Source: an uncultured Gammaproteobacteria bacterium (GTDB lineage: Bacteria > Pseudomonadota > Gammaproteobacteria > SZUA-229). Taken from it: DNA of 63,952 nucleotides. Positions 9,098 through 16,618 of this stretch are shown piece by piece. The number at the start of each line of letters is the position of its first letter. The stretch's first letter is position 1. The notes below the pieces were generated by a model. It ran no database searches, was not told the origin of the DNA, and saw only the letters and a list, made by a program, of their open reading frames with translations. The translations under genes and the position numbers were made by a program. The stretch spans positions 1-63,952 of the forward strand of contig CAJXZZ010000003.1 of NCBI GenBank assembly GCA_913065105.1. Reading direction: 5' to 3'.

Positions 9098-9472
9098 TCA
9101 GTGTACCGCCTCTGATGTTACATCCTTCTGCTTCTCAAGCTCAACACTCATCAGCATCATCTCATCACCACTGATCAATGTCGTTCGCCAGTCACCACAT
9201 TGTTTACAGATTAATTTATTCGGTAAAGCATCCGATTCACTATCACACTGTGTACATTTTACGCGGATCGGTAGATATTCAATAACAAGTTCAGCATGTT
9301 CTGCGATCGTGCCAGCACTGGCAAGAGGGTAAGCATTTTTTAGTAACTGCGCTTCTACGCCAGACAGTGGCCCTATACCGATAACGATAGACGTTACTGA
9401 GAGTGCATTACGTTCCAGGGCAATATTTTCGACCTGGTCCATTAACGACTGACAGATAGCAAGTTCATGCAT
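9098..9472 (-). CDS. hypA: Hydrogenase nickel metallochaperone HypA
   Basis: HypA hands nickel from HypB to the hydrogenase large subunit. I place the start at the ATG ending at 9472 because the conserved MHELAICQSL N-terminus, with nickel ligand His2, begins there; the open frame upstream only overlaps hypC in another frame. The 124-residue protein has the four zinc cysteines as two CxxC pairs (Cys73/76 and Cys89/92). It lies 16 bp downstream of hypC. Downstream, a repeat-filled spacer separates it from hypB. Confidence 0.95.
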   Translation of the reverse strand: MHELAICQSLMDQVENIALERNALSVTSIVIGIGPLSGVEAQLLKNAYPLASAGTIAEHAELVIEYLPIRVKCTQCDSESDALPNKLICKQCGDWRTTLISGDEMMLMSVELEKQKDVTSEAVH

Positions 9473-9488
9473 GCATCTATTTCCCTTC

Positions 9489-9716
9489 CTAAGGCTCCGC
9501 CGCCAGCATCTCATCATACAATTCCCACGCGGTCTGTGCTTCCTGCGGAGAAATTTTCTGAATGGCATATCCCACATGCACAACGATAAAATCATCCACT
9601 TCCAGCTTGTCTTCCTGCATCATGAACAAACTGACATCACGCGTTACCCCTTTAGCCTCGCAATTTGCTGTAAAGCCATCGATGGATTTGATCTGCATGG
9701 GTATACCAAGACACAT
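9489..9716 (-). CDS. hypC: Hydrogenase assembly chaperone HypC
   Basis: HypC binds HypD and then the large-subunit precursor during Fe(CN)2CO insertion. The start at 9716 gives the invariant MCLGIP N-terminus, whose Cys2 is essential; the longer frame upstream lacks family support. The 75-residue length is normal, with the DFIVVHVGYAIQKI motif in the middle. It is the first gene of the leftward hyp operon and sits next to the shared divergent promoter region. Confidence 0.95.
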   Translation of the reverse strand: MCLGIPMQIKSIDGFTANCEAKGVTRDVSLFMMQEDKLEVDDFIVVHVGYAIQKISPQEAQTAWELYDEMLAAEP

Positions 9717-9870
9717 AATACAATCCTGAAAAAAATCGTTAAACGTAATCACTCACCAGATTACTTATACACATTTAACTTTATAAAATACGCCAGCCAT
9801 TTGACATATGTCAATAAGAGTAGCACGATACACTGATAAAAAGTTACATACAATCTATCCAGGAAACTCG
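9717..9870. promoter_or_regulatory. Divergent promoter region of the hyp and hydrogenase structural operons
   Basis: This 154-bp AT-rich interval lies between the first codons of hypC (leftward) and the maturation protease gene (rightward), so both operons must start here. It contains the palindrome at 9801-9814. On the right, GATAAA at 9835-9840 sits where a -10 element would fall if an FNR-type activator bound at about -41. On the left, TATAAG (complement of 9765-9770) is a possible -10. No sigma-54 signature (GG-N10-GC) is evident. Promoter elements are inferred by eye. Confidence 0.6.
9801..9814. promoter_or_regulatory. Perfect 14-bp palindrome, candidate FNR/Crp-family operator
   Basis: TTGACATATGTCAA is its own reverse complement. 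It matches the general FNR/DNR-type pattern TTGA(T/C)-N4-(A/G)TCAA. Its centre lies about 63 bp upstream of the protease ATG and about 91 bp upstream of the hypC ATG. An Fnr-family regulator with an E-T-V-S-R recognition helix is encoded at 23694-24425. Alternative: TTGACA is also the sigma-70 -35 consensus and occurs on both strands here, although no good -10 at 17-bp spacing is visible on either side. Confidence 0.5.
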
Positions 9871-10410
9871 ATGAGCGTTAGTGAAACTTTAATCCTTGGC
9901 ATTGGCAACACCTTACTCACAGATGAAGGTGCTGGCATTCATGCACTCAACCACCTTCAATCACTATACCCTGATAGCCCAAATTTAAACTTCATCGATG
10001 GCGGCACGCTTAGCTTCACCCTCGCCGTGTGGATCGAAGACTGCACTAATCTTATTGTTTTTGATGCCGCCGAATTAAATAAACCAGTCGGTACAGTTAA
10101 GGCCTTTATCGGCACAGAATTTGATGATTTCCTGGGTGCCGCTAAACGCAGTGCACATGAAGTAGGACTGCTGGATCTTATGGATATTGCCCGTCTTACC
10201 GGCCACTTCCCTGAAAACCGTGCTTTGATCGGCATTCAACCGGATGTAATGACCTGGGGCATGAAACCAACAGCAGCCGTTCAAAACGCATTAGATGAAG
10301 CAATCAATGAAGCCGTGAAATTAATCAATCAATGGCAGAAAGTTAGTACAGATCAAAAATTGACTGCATCAAAAAATTATTCTAATAGCAATAGCGAAGT
10401 GTTGAGGTAA
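9871..10410 (+). CDS. [NiFe] hydrogenase maturation endopeptidase (HyaD/HupD family)
   Basis: This protease removes the C-terminal tail of the large subunit after nickel insertion. I choose the ATG at 9871, preceded by AGGA, which gives MSVSETLILGIGNTLLTDEG; the open frame upstream runs through the promoter. The 179-residue protein has the GIGN-x-LL-x-DEG motif with the nickel-sensing acidic residue, and a FDAAELNKPVG strand with the second metal-ligand region. The last 25 or so residues are a polar extension. Its substrate is probably the large subunit at 14461-16203, which still carries a cleavable tail. It is the first gene of the rightward operon. Confidence 0.92.
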   Translation: MSVSETLILGIGNTLLTDEGAGIHALNHLQSLYPDSPNLNFIDGGTLSFTLAVWIEDCTNLIVFDAAELNKPVGTVKAFIGTEFDDFLGAAKRSAHEVGLLDLMDIARLTGHFPENRALIGIQPDVMTWGMKPTAAVQNALDEAINEAVKLINQWQKVSTDQKLTASKNYSNSNSEVLR

Positions 10411-10412
10411 TC

Positions 10413-10844
10413 ATGTCCAGTTCTACGGTGGTGCCGTTTAATATTCAAAACGGTGATGAGATGACACAGAATGTTAAACCTCTGCTGCATGAAATTAAAC
10501 ATGCGTTAGACAGCCTCATCGAAACCGGCAAAAGCACAATTATCGATCTACGTAGCATTCCACTTGCGCCTGGCGAAGAAGACAAGATTTTAAACACGCT
10601 CGGCCAGGGTGAAGTTAAGGCTCAACTCAATGCACTGGGATTAAGCGAAGTTAACGAAACACAGTATGCAGGTGTGTGGACAGTTACCCACTACAACGAT
10701 GAGGATCAGATCATCAGTCGTTTTATTGAAGTTACAACCATGCCAGAAATTCTTTGTTCACAGACAGAGGACATCATGGCCGCTTATAGCCGTCTTGCCA
10801 TAACGCTGGATGATATCGTGGAAGACAATCTGGAAACCAATTAG
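10413..10844 (+). CDS. HupH-like hydrogenase expression/formation protein (single-domain)
   Basis: The 143-residue protein carries the conserved HupH/HyaF/HoxQ C-terminal domain: LLHEIKHALDSLIETG, DLRSIPLAPGE, GVWTVTHYN and RFIEVTTMPEILCSQ-x-EDI. Known HupH/HoxQ proteins are about twice as long and act in small-subunit or Fe-S maturation. Only the C-terminal domain is present here. It begins 2 bp after the protease stop with GAGGT just upstream. The family is recognised with confidence; the precise role in Isp-type systems is not established. Confidence 0.8.
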   Translation: MSSSTVVPFNIQNGDEMTQNVKPLLHEIKHALDSLIETGKSTIIDLRSIPLAPGEEDKILNTLGQGEVKAQLNALGLSEVNETQYAGVWTVTHYNDEDQIISRFIEVTTMPEILCSQTEDIMAAYSRLAITLDDIVEDNLETN

Positions 10845-10864
10845 TCCTCGGTGGAGAAATCAGA

Positions 10865-11971
10865 ATGACCATTAACAAAGATAAGTCCCGATTTGATATG
10901 ACACTAGGCGAAACCTTACGTAGCCAGGGGATCTCACGTCGAAGTTTTCTAAAGTTCTGTGCTGCCACAGCTTCGATGATGGCAATGTCACCTGCGATGA
11001 TTCCTAAGATTGCTCACGCATTGGAAAGTGCCCGAAGACCTTCTGTTATATGGCTGTCTTTTCAGGAATGTACCGGCTGTACTGAATCACTCACCCGAGC
11101 GCATACAGCAACTATCGAGAGTCTGATTTTTGATTATATTTCACTGGATTATCACCATACACTGATGGCTGCATCTGGCCATGGTGCCGAAGATGCACGC
11201 AAGGCTGCCATGGAAGAAAATTTTGGGAAATATTTACTGGTGGTTGACGGCTCTATACCCATGGGCAATCCTGGCTACTCCACCATTGCCGGCATCAGTA
11301 ATTACGATATGTTGATGGAAACCGCCAAAGGAGCCGCAGCGATTATTGCCGTCGGCACCTGCGCCACATATGGTGGCATTCCACATGCGAACCCAAATCC
11401 GACCGGTGCAGTGTCAGTCGGTGAACTCATTAAGGACAAACCGATTATAAATGTTCCCGGCTGTCCACCAATACCAGTGGTTATCACCGGTGTACTTACC
11501 CACTTTCTTACCTTTGGCACAATCCCGGAACTTGATCACATCGGTCGTCCTAAAGTGTTTTACGGTCAAAGTATTCATGACCGCTGTTACCGTCGACCTT
11601 TTTATGACAAAGGTCTGTTCGCAGAAACATTTGATGATGAAGGCGCAAGAAAAGGCTGGTGTTTGTACAAACTTGGCTGCAAGGGACCGACGACTTACAA
11701 CGCCTGCGCAACCACTAAGTGGAATAATGGTACCAGCTTCCCGATCGAATCAGGACACCCCTGCCTGGGTTGCTCTGAACCTGATTTCTGGGATGGCGGC
11801 GGTTTCTACAAGGCGCTTTCAATGCCAACTGAAAACATTACTAAAACTGCCATCTATACCGCTGCGGGTGCAGTAGCTGCGGGGGTTGCCTTAGGGGCAA
11901 TGAACAAGAGCAAAAAGAACAGCGCCACAAAAGCGCACAACAAAACAACAATAGATGACCTGGAAAAGTAA
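10865..11971 (+). CDS. hynS: Isp-type [NiFe] hydrogenase small subunit, Tat-exported
   Basis: The electron-transfer subunit with three Fe-S clusters. The 368-residue protein has a twin-arginine signal (SRRSFLK at 24-30, likely cleavage near AHA at 50-52), the proximal-cluster ECTGC motif (Cys69, Cys72), GTCATYGGIP, NVPGCPPIP, and medial/distal cluster regions DRCYRR, GWCLYKLGCKGP and HPCLGCSEPDFWD. The proximal site is CTGC, not the CTCC-type six-cysteine site of oxygen-tolerant group 1d enzymes. A C-terminal hydrophobic stretch (about 333-350) followed by a lysine-rich tail probably anchors it in the membrane. Gene order with isp1 and isp2 following is that of the HynS-Isp1-Isp2-HynL (group 1e) type. 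Confidence 0.95.
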   Translation: MTINKDKSRFDMTLGETLRSQGISRRSFLKFCAATASMMAMSPAMIPKIAHALESARRPSVIWLSFQECTGCTESLTRAHTATIESLIFDYISLDYHHTLMAASGHGAEDARKAAMEENFGKYLLVVDGSIPMGNPGYSTIAGISNYDMLMETAKGAAAIIAVGTCATYGGIPHANPNPTGAVSVGELIKDKPIINVPGCPPIPVVITGVLTHFLTFGTIPELDHIGRPKVFYGQSIHDRCYRRPFYDKGLFAETFDDEGARKGWCLYKLGCKGPTTYNACATTKWNNGTSFPIESGHPCLGCSEPDFWDGGGFYKALSMPTENITKTAIYTAAGAVAAGVALGAMNKSKKNSATKAHNKTTIDDLEK

Positions 11972-12018
11972 TTCAGTGGATCGATTATTGAATGTAGATA
12001 CAATATGAGGACTAAACG

Positions 12019-12678
12019 ATGAGTGAGATAGAATTCCTGAGCTGGGTGCGTGGCCCTGGTTTTCAGATCGCGGTAATAATCTTTATTGCTGGTGTGTTGA
12101 TACGTTTCGGTGAAATATTATTGTTGGGTCGTAAAAAGAATTTAGCGGAAGCTAAGGGTTCTGAGATGAGCAGCGGACTTCGCACTATTATTACAAGATC
12201 AATCCCTGATAAGACTACGTTTCAACGTTCAACGTTTACCCTTGTCGCAGGTTACATCTTTCATATCGGTATTTTTGTAACCCTGTTTTTATTTGCACCG
12301 CACATATTGATGTTTAAAGAGGTGATCGGTTTCGGCTGGCCCTCTATACCCACACCCATTATTGATGCCACTGCTGTAGTCACTATCATCGCTTTGCTCG
12401 CAGTGCTTGCTCATCGCATGAGTAATACCGTACTTAAATTTCTATCTACCAAAGAAGATTATCTTGTCTGGCTGGTTACCATACTGCCATTAATTACCGG
12501 CTATATTGCCTTCCACCGAATTGGCACAACCGCACCAACGCTACTCGCCATTCACATACTTAGTGTTGAGTTATTACTTGTTATTTTCCCGTTTACCAAA
12601 TTGATGCACAGCTTCACTGTTGCTTTATCACGCTGGTATAACGGTGCCATTTCAGGATATAGAGGAGTTGAGTCATGA
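12019..12678 (+). CDS. isp1: Isp1, cytochrome-b-like membrane subunit of the hydrogenase
   Basis: A 219-residue integral membrane protein with about five hydrophobic segments (roughly 13-35, 75-95, 112-130, 150-168, 175-197) and histidines in or near helices, as in NarI/HdrE/DsrM-type haem b subunits. In Isp-type hydrogenases it links the periplasmic HynSL dimer to Isp2. Its last codons overlap the isp2 start by 4 bp (ATGA), which indicates coupled translation. Identification rests on topology plus operon position; haem ligands are not assigned. Confidence 0.88.
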   Translation: MSEIEFLSWVRGPGFQIAVIIFIAGVLIRFGEILLLGRKKNLAEAKGSEMSSGLRTIITRSIPDKTTFQRSTFTLVAGYIFHIGIFVTLFLFAPHILMFKEVIGFGWPSIPTPIIDATAVVTIIALLAVLAHRMSNTVLKFLSTKEDYLVWLVTILPLITGYIAFHRIGTTAPTLLAIHILSVELLLVIFPFTKLMHSFTVALSRWYNGAISGYRGVES

Positions 12679-13931
12679 GTGCATCGTTAGATAAAGGCAT
12701 TAATGCATTAAAGGAACAGGTCGACTCAACGGTTGCCGCATTTTTCAGCAGCTGCGTGCATTGCGGCATGTGTGCCGATGCCTGCTTGTTCTATACCGAG
12801 ATAGGTGACCCAACGGCAACGCCCATTAATAAAACTGAACCATTACGCCGTATCTGGAAATCAGAATACACCCTACTGGGTCGCGTCGGAAAAATGTTCG
12901 GCCTGACTGCTAAGGTTGATGATGCGTTACTGACCGAATGGGAAACGCTGGTTTATGACAACTGCACATTATGCGGACGCTGCTCGATGGTCTGCCCAAT
13001 GGGCATCGATATCGCATTGCTGATCCGAAAAACACGTGAAGGTATGGCCGCGGCAGGTCACGCGCCAGAAGGATTAATTGGCGCTACTAAACGCGCAGTC
13101 ACCATCGGTAGTCCTATGGGCGTAAAACTTCCGGCATTGATGGCGCAGATCAACCATGTCGAAAAAGATACGGGTATGAAGATACCTCTCGATGTCGAAG
13201 GCGCAGAGTACATGCTGCTGCTATCGTCGATGGAGATCATGAACTTCCCTGAATTTATCGAAGCCACTGCAAAGATATTTAATAAAGCCGGTGTTAGCTG
13301 GACAATTTCAACAGAAGCATTCGAAGCAACCAACAGCGGCATACAGATCGGTGTTGCTGATATTGCGGCTGAGCTGGTACAACGCATCGTTGATGCTGCC
13401 GAGAAACTAAAAGTTAAAACCGTCATCAGCCCTGAATGCGGACACGCTTACATGGCTATCCGCTGGGAAGGGCCTAACCTGGTCGGCAAACCATTCAGTT
13501 TTAAGGTACGTCATATTCTCGAAGTGCTCGATGAGTTCCGCAAAGATGGTCGTTTAAAAATCACCGGTAAAGAAACGCAGCGTCTTACTTATCACGACCC
13601 CTGCCAGATCTCACGCCGCGGCGGTGTGATCGAACAACCGCGTAACCTGATCGATATGTTCGCTGACAACTTTGTTGAGATGCCCGATGCCGGCAAGATG
13701 AACTGGTGCTGTGGTGCTGGAGGGGGTGTCAGCTCTAATGAACGCGCCGATGAAGTTCGTCTCAAGGTATTTCAGCGTAAAAAAGATCAGCTCGACGAGA
13801 TAAAACCCGATGCCATTATCAGCGCCTGTTCAAACTGTCGCATTCATCTTGAAGATGGACTTGAGGAATACAACATGGATATTCCGTTGATGAGTCTGAC
13901 TGAAACCCTTGCCGAACATCTGGCAGATTGA
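12675..13931 (+). CDS. isp2: Isp2, HdrD/DsrK-like iron-sulfur subunit of the hydrogenase
   Basis: A 418-residue cytoplasmic protein with an N-terminal pair of [4Fe-4S] motifs (Cys27/30/33/37 and CTLCGRCSMVCP at about 97-108) and two cysteine-rich CCG-type regions: SPECGHAY (about residue 255) and DPCQISRRGG ... WCCGAGGG ... CSNC in the C-terminal half. CCG domains hold the noncubane cluster that reduces disulfides in HdrB/HdrD and DsrK. In the Isp-type complex it would accept electrons from Isp1 on the cytoplasmic side. The physiological acceptor is unknown; a thiol/disulfide sulfur carrier is a reasonable inference. Confidence 0.92.
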   Translation: MSASLDKGINALKEQVDSTVAAFFSSCVHCGMCADACLFYTEIGDPTATPINKTEPLRRIWKSEYTLLGRVGKMFGLTAKVDDALLTEWETLVYDNCTLCGRCSMVCPMGIDIALLIRKTREGMAAAGHAPEGLIGATKRAVTIGSPMGVKLPALMAQINHVEKDTGMKIPLDVEGAEYMLLLSSMEIMNFPEFIEATAKIFNKAGVSWTISTEAFEATNSGIQIGVADIAAELVQRIVDAAEKLKVKTVISPECGHAYMAIRWEGPNLVGKPFSFKVRHILEVLDEFRKDGRLKITGKETQRLTYHDPCQISRRGGVIEQPRNLIDMFADNFVEMPDAGKMNWCCGAGGGVSSNERADEVRLKVFQRKKDQLDEIKPDAIISACSNCRIHLEDGLEEYNMDIPLMSLTETLAEHLAD

Positions 13932-13963
13932 CCATCAATAATCAAAGATGGGGAGCGCGTGAT

Positions 13964-14425
13964 ATGAGCCAAATAAGTAATGACACAGAATTCAGACAGG
14001 CATTGCATGATCTGGATGCAGCGCAGCAAAGGATGGTTGCGGCTATGTTTGTCGAACACGTTCTTTCATTGAGTGATGATGAGCGGATAAAGCGTGCGGT
14101 TAAAGTCGCAACTGACAACAACGCATCAGAAAGTGAAATAGCGGATGCATTGAAATCAGCGAAAGCTGCCATCATGGACAGTTCCACACGTTGTGGTGCT
14201 GAAGGTAACTGGACTGATCAGGCGGGTTATTTTGTTGCCAGGGCAGCAATTGCTGCAATAACACCATCGGCGCAATCAAAATCAGGTGGTCCAGCGTGGC
14301 AGGCAGCTATGAGCAGCAGAATGGCACAGACCAGCATTGAAATAGACAATGACTCTAATGAAGTACCAACACACTCAGAAAGCGAATGGCAGTACGGTAT
14401 GTTGTCAAACTATCTAAAGTCATAA
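13964..14425 (+). CDS. Unrecognised hydrogenase-operon protein (153 residues)
   Basis: I do not recognise this protein. The ATG at 13964 is preceded by GGGAG; a longer frame from 13928 overlaps isp2 by 4 bp and cannot be excluded. The protein is soluble, acidic and mostly helical, with a segment FVEHVLSLSDDERIKRAVKVA, an alanine-rich helix and an invariant-looking TRCGAEGNWTDQAG stretch holding its single cysteine. No signal peptide or membrane helix is visible. It sits between isp2 and the large-subunit gene, an operon position otherwise occupied by structural or maturation genes, so a role as an assembly factor or extra subunit of the Isp-type hydrogenase is likely but unproven. Confidence 0.75.
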   Translation: MSQISNDTEFRQALHDLDAAQQRMVAAMFVEHVLSLSDDERIKRAVKVATDNNASESEIADALKSAKAAIMDSSTRCGAEGNWTDQAGYFVARAAIAAITPSAQSKSGGPAWQAAMSSRMAQTSIEIDNDSNEVPTHSESEWQYGMLSNYLKS

Positions 14426-14460
14426 CTTTTATTGAAAAGCGAAATTCTTAAAAAGAGAGA

Positions 14461-16203
14461 ATGAACATGAGCGAATCCGGTGGAAACGAAAGAATTGTAG
14501 TTGACCCGATTACCCGAATCGAAGGCCACCTGCGAATTGAAGCACAGATGGATGGCAACAAGATTGAGAAAGCCTATTCATCCGGTACCATGGTGCGTGG
14601 TATTGAAACTATTCTTAAAGGTCGCGACCCTAGGGATGCGTGGGCATTTGCACAACGTATCTGCGGTGTATGCACATTGGTGCATGGTCTTGCCTCCATC
14701 CGCTCAGTAGAAAATGCACTGGACTATAAAATCCCTAAAAATGCGGATCTGATTCGCAACCTGATGAGCGGTGCGCAATATATCCATGACCATGTAATGC
14801 ACTTTTATCATCTGCATGCACTCGACTGGGTCGATGTTGTATCTGCGTTAAGCGCCGACCCGAAAGCCACATCAGAACTTGCGCAATCATTGAGCAATTA
14901 TCCAAAATCTTCACCCGGTTATTTCGCCGACCAGCAGAAGAAACTGAAAGGTTTTGTCGAAGCCGGTCAGCTGGGTATTTTTGCCAAAGCTTACTGGGGA
15001 CACCCTGCTTACAAACTACCGCCAGAAGCAAACCTGATGGCCGTTTCGCATTACCTCGAAGCACTCTCATGGCAACGTGATGTCGCACGTTTACAGACCA
15101 TCTTCGGTGGTAAGAATCCACACCCAAATTTTGTTGTCGGTGGCGTACCCTGCGCTATTGATCTAAATTCTGATTCAGCGCTCAATATGAAAAAACTGTC
15201 CCAGGTACAGGACATCATCAACCAGATGAAAACCTTCGTCGATCAGGTTTATGTGCCAGATACACTGGCTATTGCCAGTTACTATAAAGACTGGGGCAGC
15301 CGCGGCGAAGGCCTCGGCAACTTCCTGACCTATGGTGATTTCCCATCTAACGGTATGAGCGACCCATCAGGTTTTATGATTCCTGCAGGTGCTATCCTCA
15401 ATCGTGACCTGAGCACTATCCACGAGGTTGATATGAATGCCCCGGAAGAGATTCAGGAATTTGTTTCACACTCATGGTATGACTACGAAGACGGTAAAGA
15501 TGCTGGCCTGCATCCATATGATGGTGAAACCACCTTAAATTACACCGGTCCTAAACCGCCCTATGATCATCTTGATGTAGACCAGTCGTATTCCTGGTTG
15601 AAATCACCACGCTGGAAAGGTCATTCGATGGAAGTGGGCCCACTGGCGCGCGTATTAATGTTATATGCCACCGGACACGAACAAACCAAAGAACTGGTCG
15701 GTATGACACTGAATAAATTGGATGTGCCAGTAGAAGCATTGTTCTCCACACTGGGAAGGACTGCGGCAAGAACACTTGAAACAAAGATTTTTGCAGACGC
15801 CATGCAGGGCTGGTTTGACGATTTAATTATTAATATCAAAGCCGGTGAAACAAGAACTTTCAACGAAATTTTATGGGAACCTTCGTCCTGGCCAAAAAGT
15901 GCTCGAGGCGTTGGTTATATGGAGGCACCTCGTGGTGGGCTTGCACACTGGATCGTTATCGAAGATGAGATGATCAAAAACTATCAGTGTGTCGTGCCCA
16001 GTACCTGGAATGCCGGCCCGCGTGATGCCAACGGTGTGCCCGGTGCGTATGAAGCGGCACTTGAAGACAACCATACCTTGCACGATGTAAAACAGCCTGT
16101 GGAAATACTGCGTACTATTCACAGTTTTGATCCCTGTCTCGCCTGCGCGGTACATTTAACCGATCCAGACGGAGAAGAAATTATTAAGGTAAAGGTGAAA
16201 TGA
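14461..16203 (+). CDS. hynL: Isp-type [NiFe] hydrogenase large subunit
   Basis: The catalytic subunit. The 580-residue protein has the N-terminal nickel motif RICGVCTLVHG (Cys68, Cys71), the C-terminal motif DPCLACAVH (Cys559, Cys562, His565) and, after the His cleavage site, a 15-residue tail (LTDPDGEEIIKVKVK) for removal by the protease encoded at 9871. DPITRIEGHL near the N-terminus is the family signature. There is no own Tat signal; it would be co-exported with the small subunit. The start at 14461 follows AGAGAGA. Gene order small subunit-isp1-isp2-unknown-large subunit matches Isp-type operons except for the extra gene. Confidence 0.96.
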   Translation: MNMSESGGNERIVVDPITRIEGHLRIEAQMDGNKIEKAYSSGTMVRGIETILKGRDPRDAWAFAQRICGVCTLVHGLASIRSVENALDYKIPKNADLIRNLMSGAQYIHDHVMHFYHLHALDWVDVVSALSADPKATSELAQSLSNYPKSSPGYFADQQKKLKGFVEAGQLGIFAKAYWGHPAYKLPPEANLMAVSHYLEALSWQRDVARLQTIFGGKNPHPNFVVGGVPCAIDLNSDSALNMKKLSQVQDIINQMKTFVDQVYVPDTLAIASYYKDWGSRGEGLGNFLTYGDFPSNGMSDPSGFMIPAGAILNRDLSTIHEVDMNAPEEIQEFVSHSWYDYEDGKDAGLHPYDGETTLNYTGPKPPYDHLDVDQSYSWLKSPRWKGHSMEVGPLARVLMLYATGHEQTKELVGMTLNKLDVPVEALFSTLGRTAARTLETKIFADAMQGWFDDLIINIKAGETRTFNEILWEPSSWPKSARGVGYMEAPRGGLAHWIVIEDEMIKNYQCVVPSTWNAGPRDANGVPGAYEAALEDNHTLHDVKQPVEILRTIHSFDPCLACAVHLTDPDGEEIIKVKVK

Positions 16204-16421
16204 TGAAAAAATTACTCGCTGCTAAATTGTATCTGGCTAAATTATCACTGACGGGTTTGTCACTGGCTTCAATGGCTGCACTGCTTCCTGAAACAGCGTT
16301 AGCACATACCGGTCACTTACCGAATGATACGGTTCACGGTTTTCTTCATGTCGAACATATCATCGCGATTATAGCCATTGGCTTCATTGCATACTCTGTA
16401 AATGTATTACGCAAAAAATAA
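16200..16421 (+). CDS. Mini HupE-like exported/membrane peptide
   Basis: A 73-residue protein starting in a 4-bp ATGA overlap with the large-subunit stop. It has a long lysine-rich signal sequence with a likely cleavage after ETALA, so the mature chain would begin HTGH. A histidine-rich segment (VHGFLHVEHI) leads directly into a single hydrophobic helix and a RKK end. This resembles the first transmembrane unit of HupE/UreJ nickel permeases (mature N-terminal His, H-x-x-(D/E)-H before a helix), but those have six or more helices. A nickel-binding or assembly role is inference. A terminator follows, making it the last gene of the operon. Confidence 0.75.
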   Translation: MMKKLLAAKLYLAKLSLTGLSLASMAALLPETALAHTGHLPNDTVHGFLHVEHIIAIIAIGFIAYSVNVLRKK

Positions 16422-16461
16422 GTTTTTCTAAACTTGTTTCAGGTATTAAATATACCTACTA

Positions 16462-16488
16462 CGTCCGGTGCCAGCCGGACGGTTTTTA
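16462..16488 (+). terminator. Rho-independent terminator of the hydrogenase operon
   Basis: Stem CGTCCGG (16462-16468) pairs with CCGGACG (16475-16481) across a 6-nt loop and is followed by a T-rich tail. A second AT-rich inverted repeat, AGGTAT-TAAAT-ATACCT, lies just upstream at 16441-16457. Confidence 0.85.
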
Positions 16489-16618
16489 TTGGGTCTATTT
16501 ATAACGTTGTCTAAATCTTTTTTTATTTCATACATACTTTCACTATCAACTAAACCGTGTACAAAATAGAGCATCCTATGGTGACATCCTCACTACTTTC
16601 TCGTCGTATAATCTGATA

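Noticed and set aside
9033-9332. 99-codon plus-strand ORF over hypA
   Set aside because: It is antisense to the clear HypA coding frame and begins in the intergenic repeat.
9801-9814. Reading the palindrome simply as back-to-back -35 boxes
   Set aside because: TTGACA is present on both strands, but no convincing -10 at 16-18-bp spacing is visible on either side. Kept as an alternative in the finding, not as the main call.
10865-11971. Oxygen-tolerant (group 1d) hydrogenase
   Set aside because: The proximal site reads ECTGC, not the extra-cysteine CTCC form, and isp genes rather than a classical HyaC-type cytochrome gene follow.
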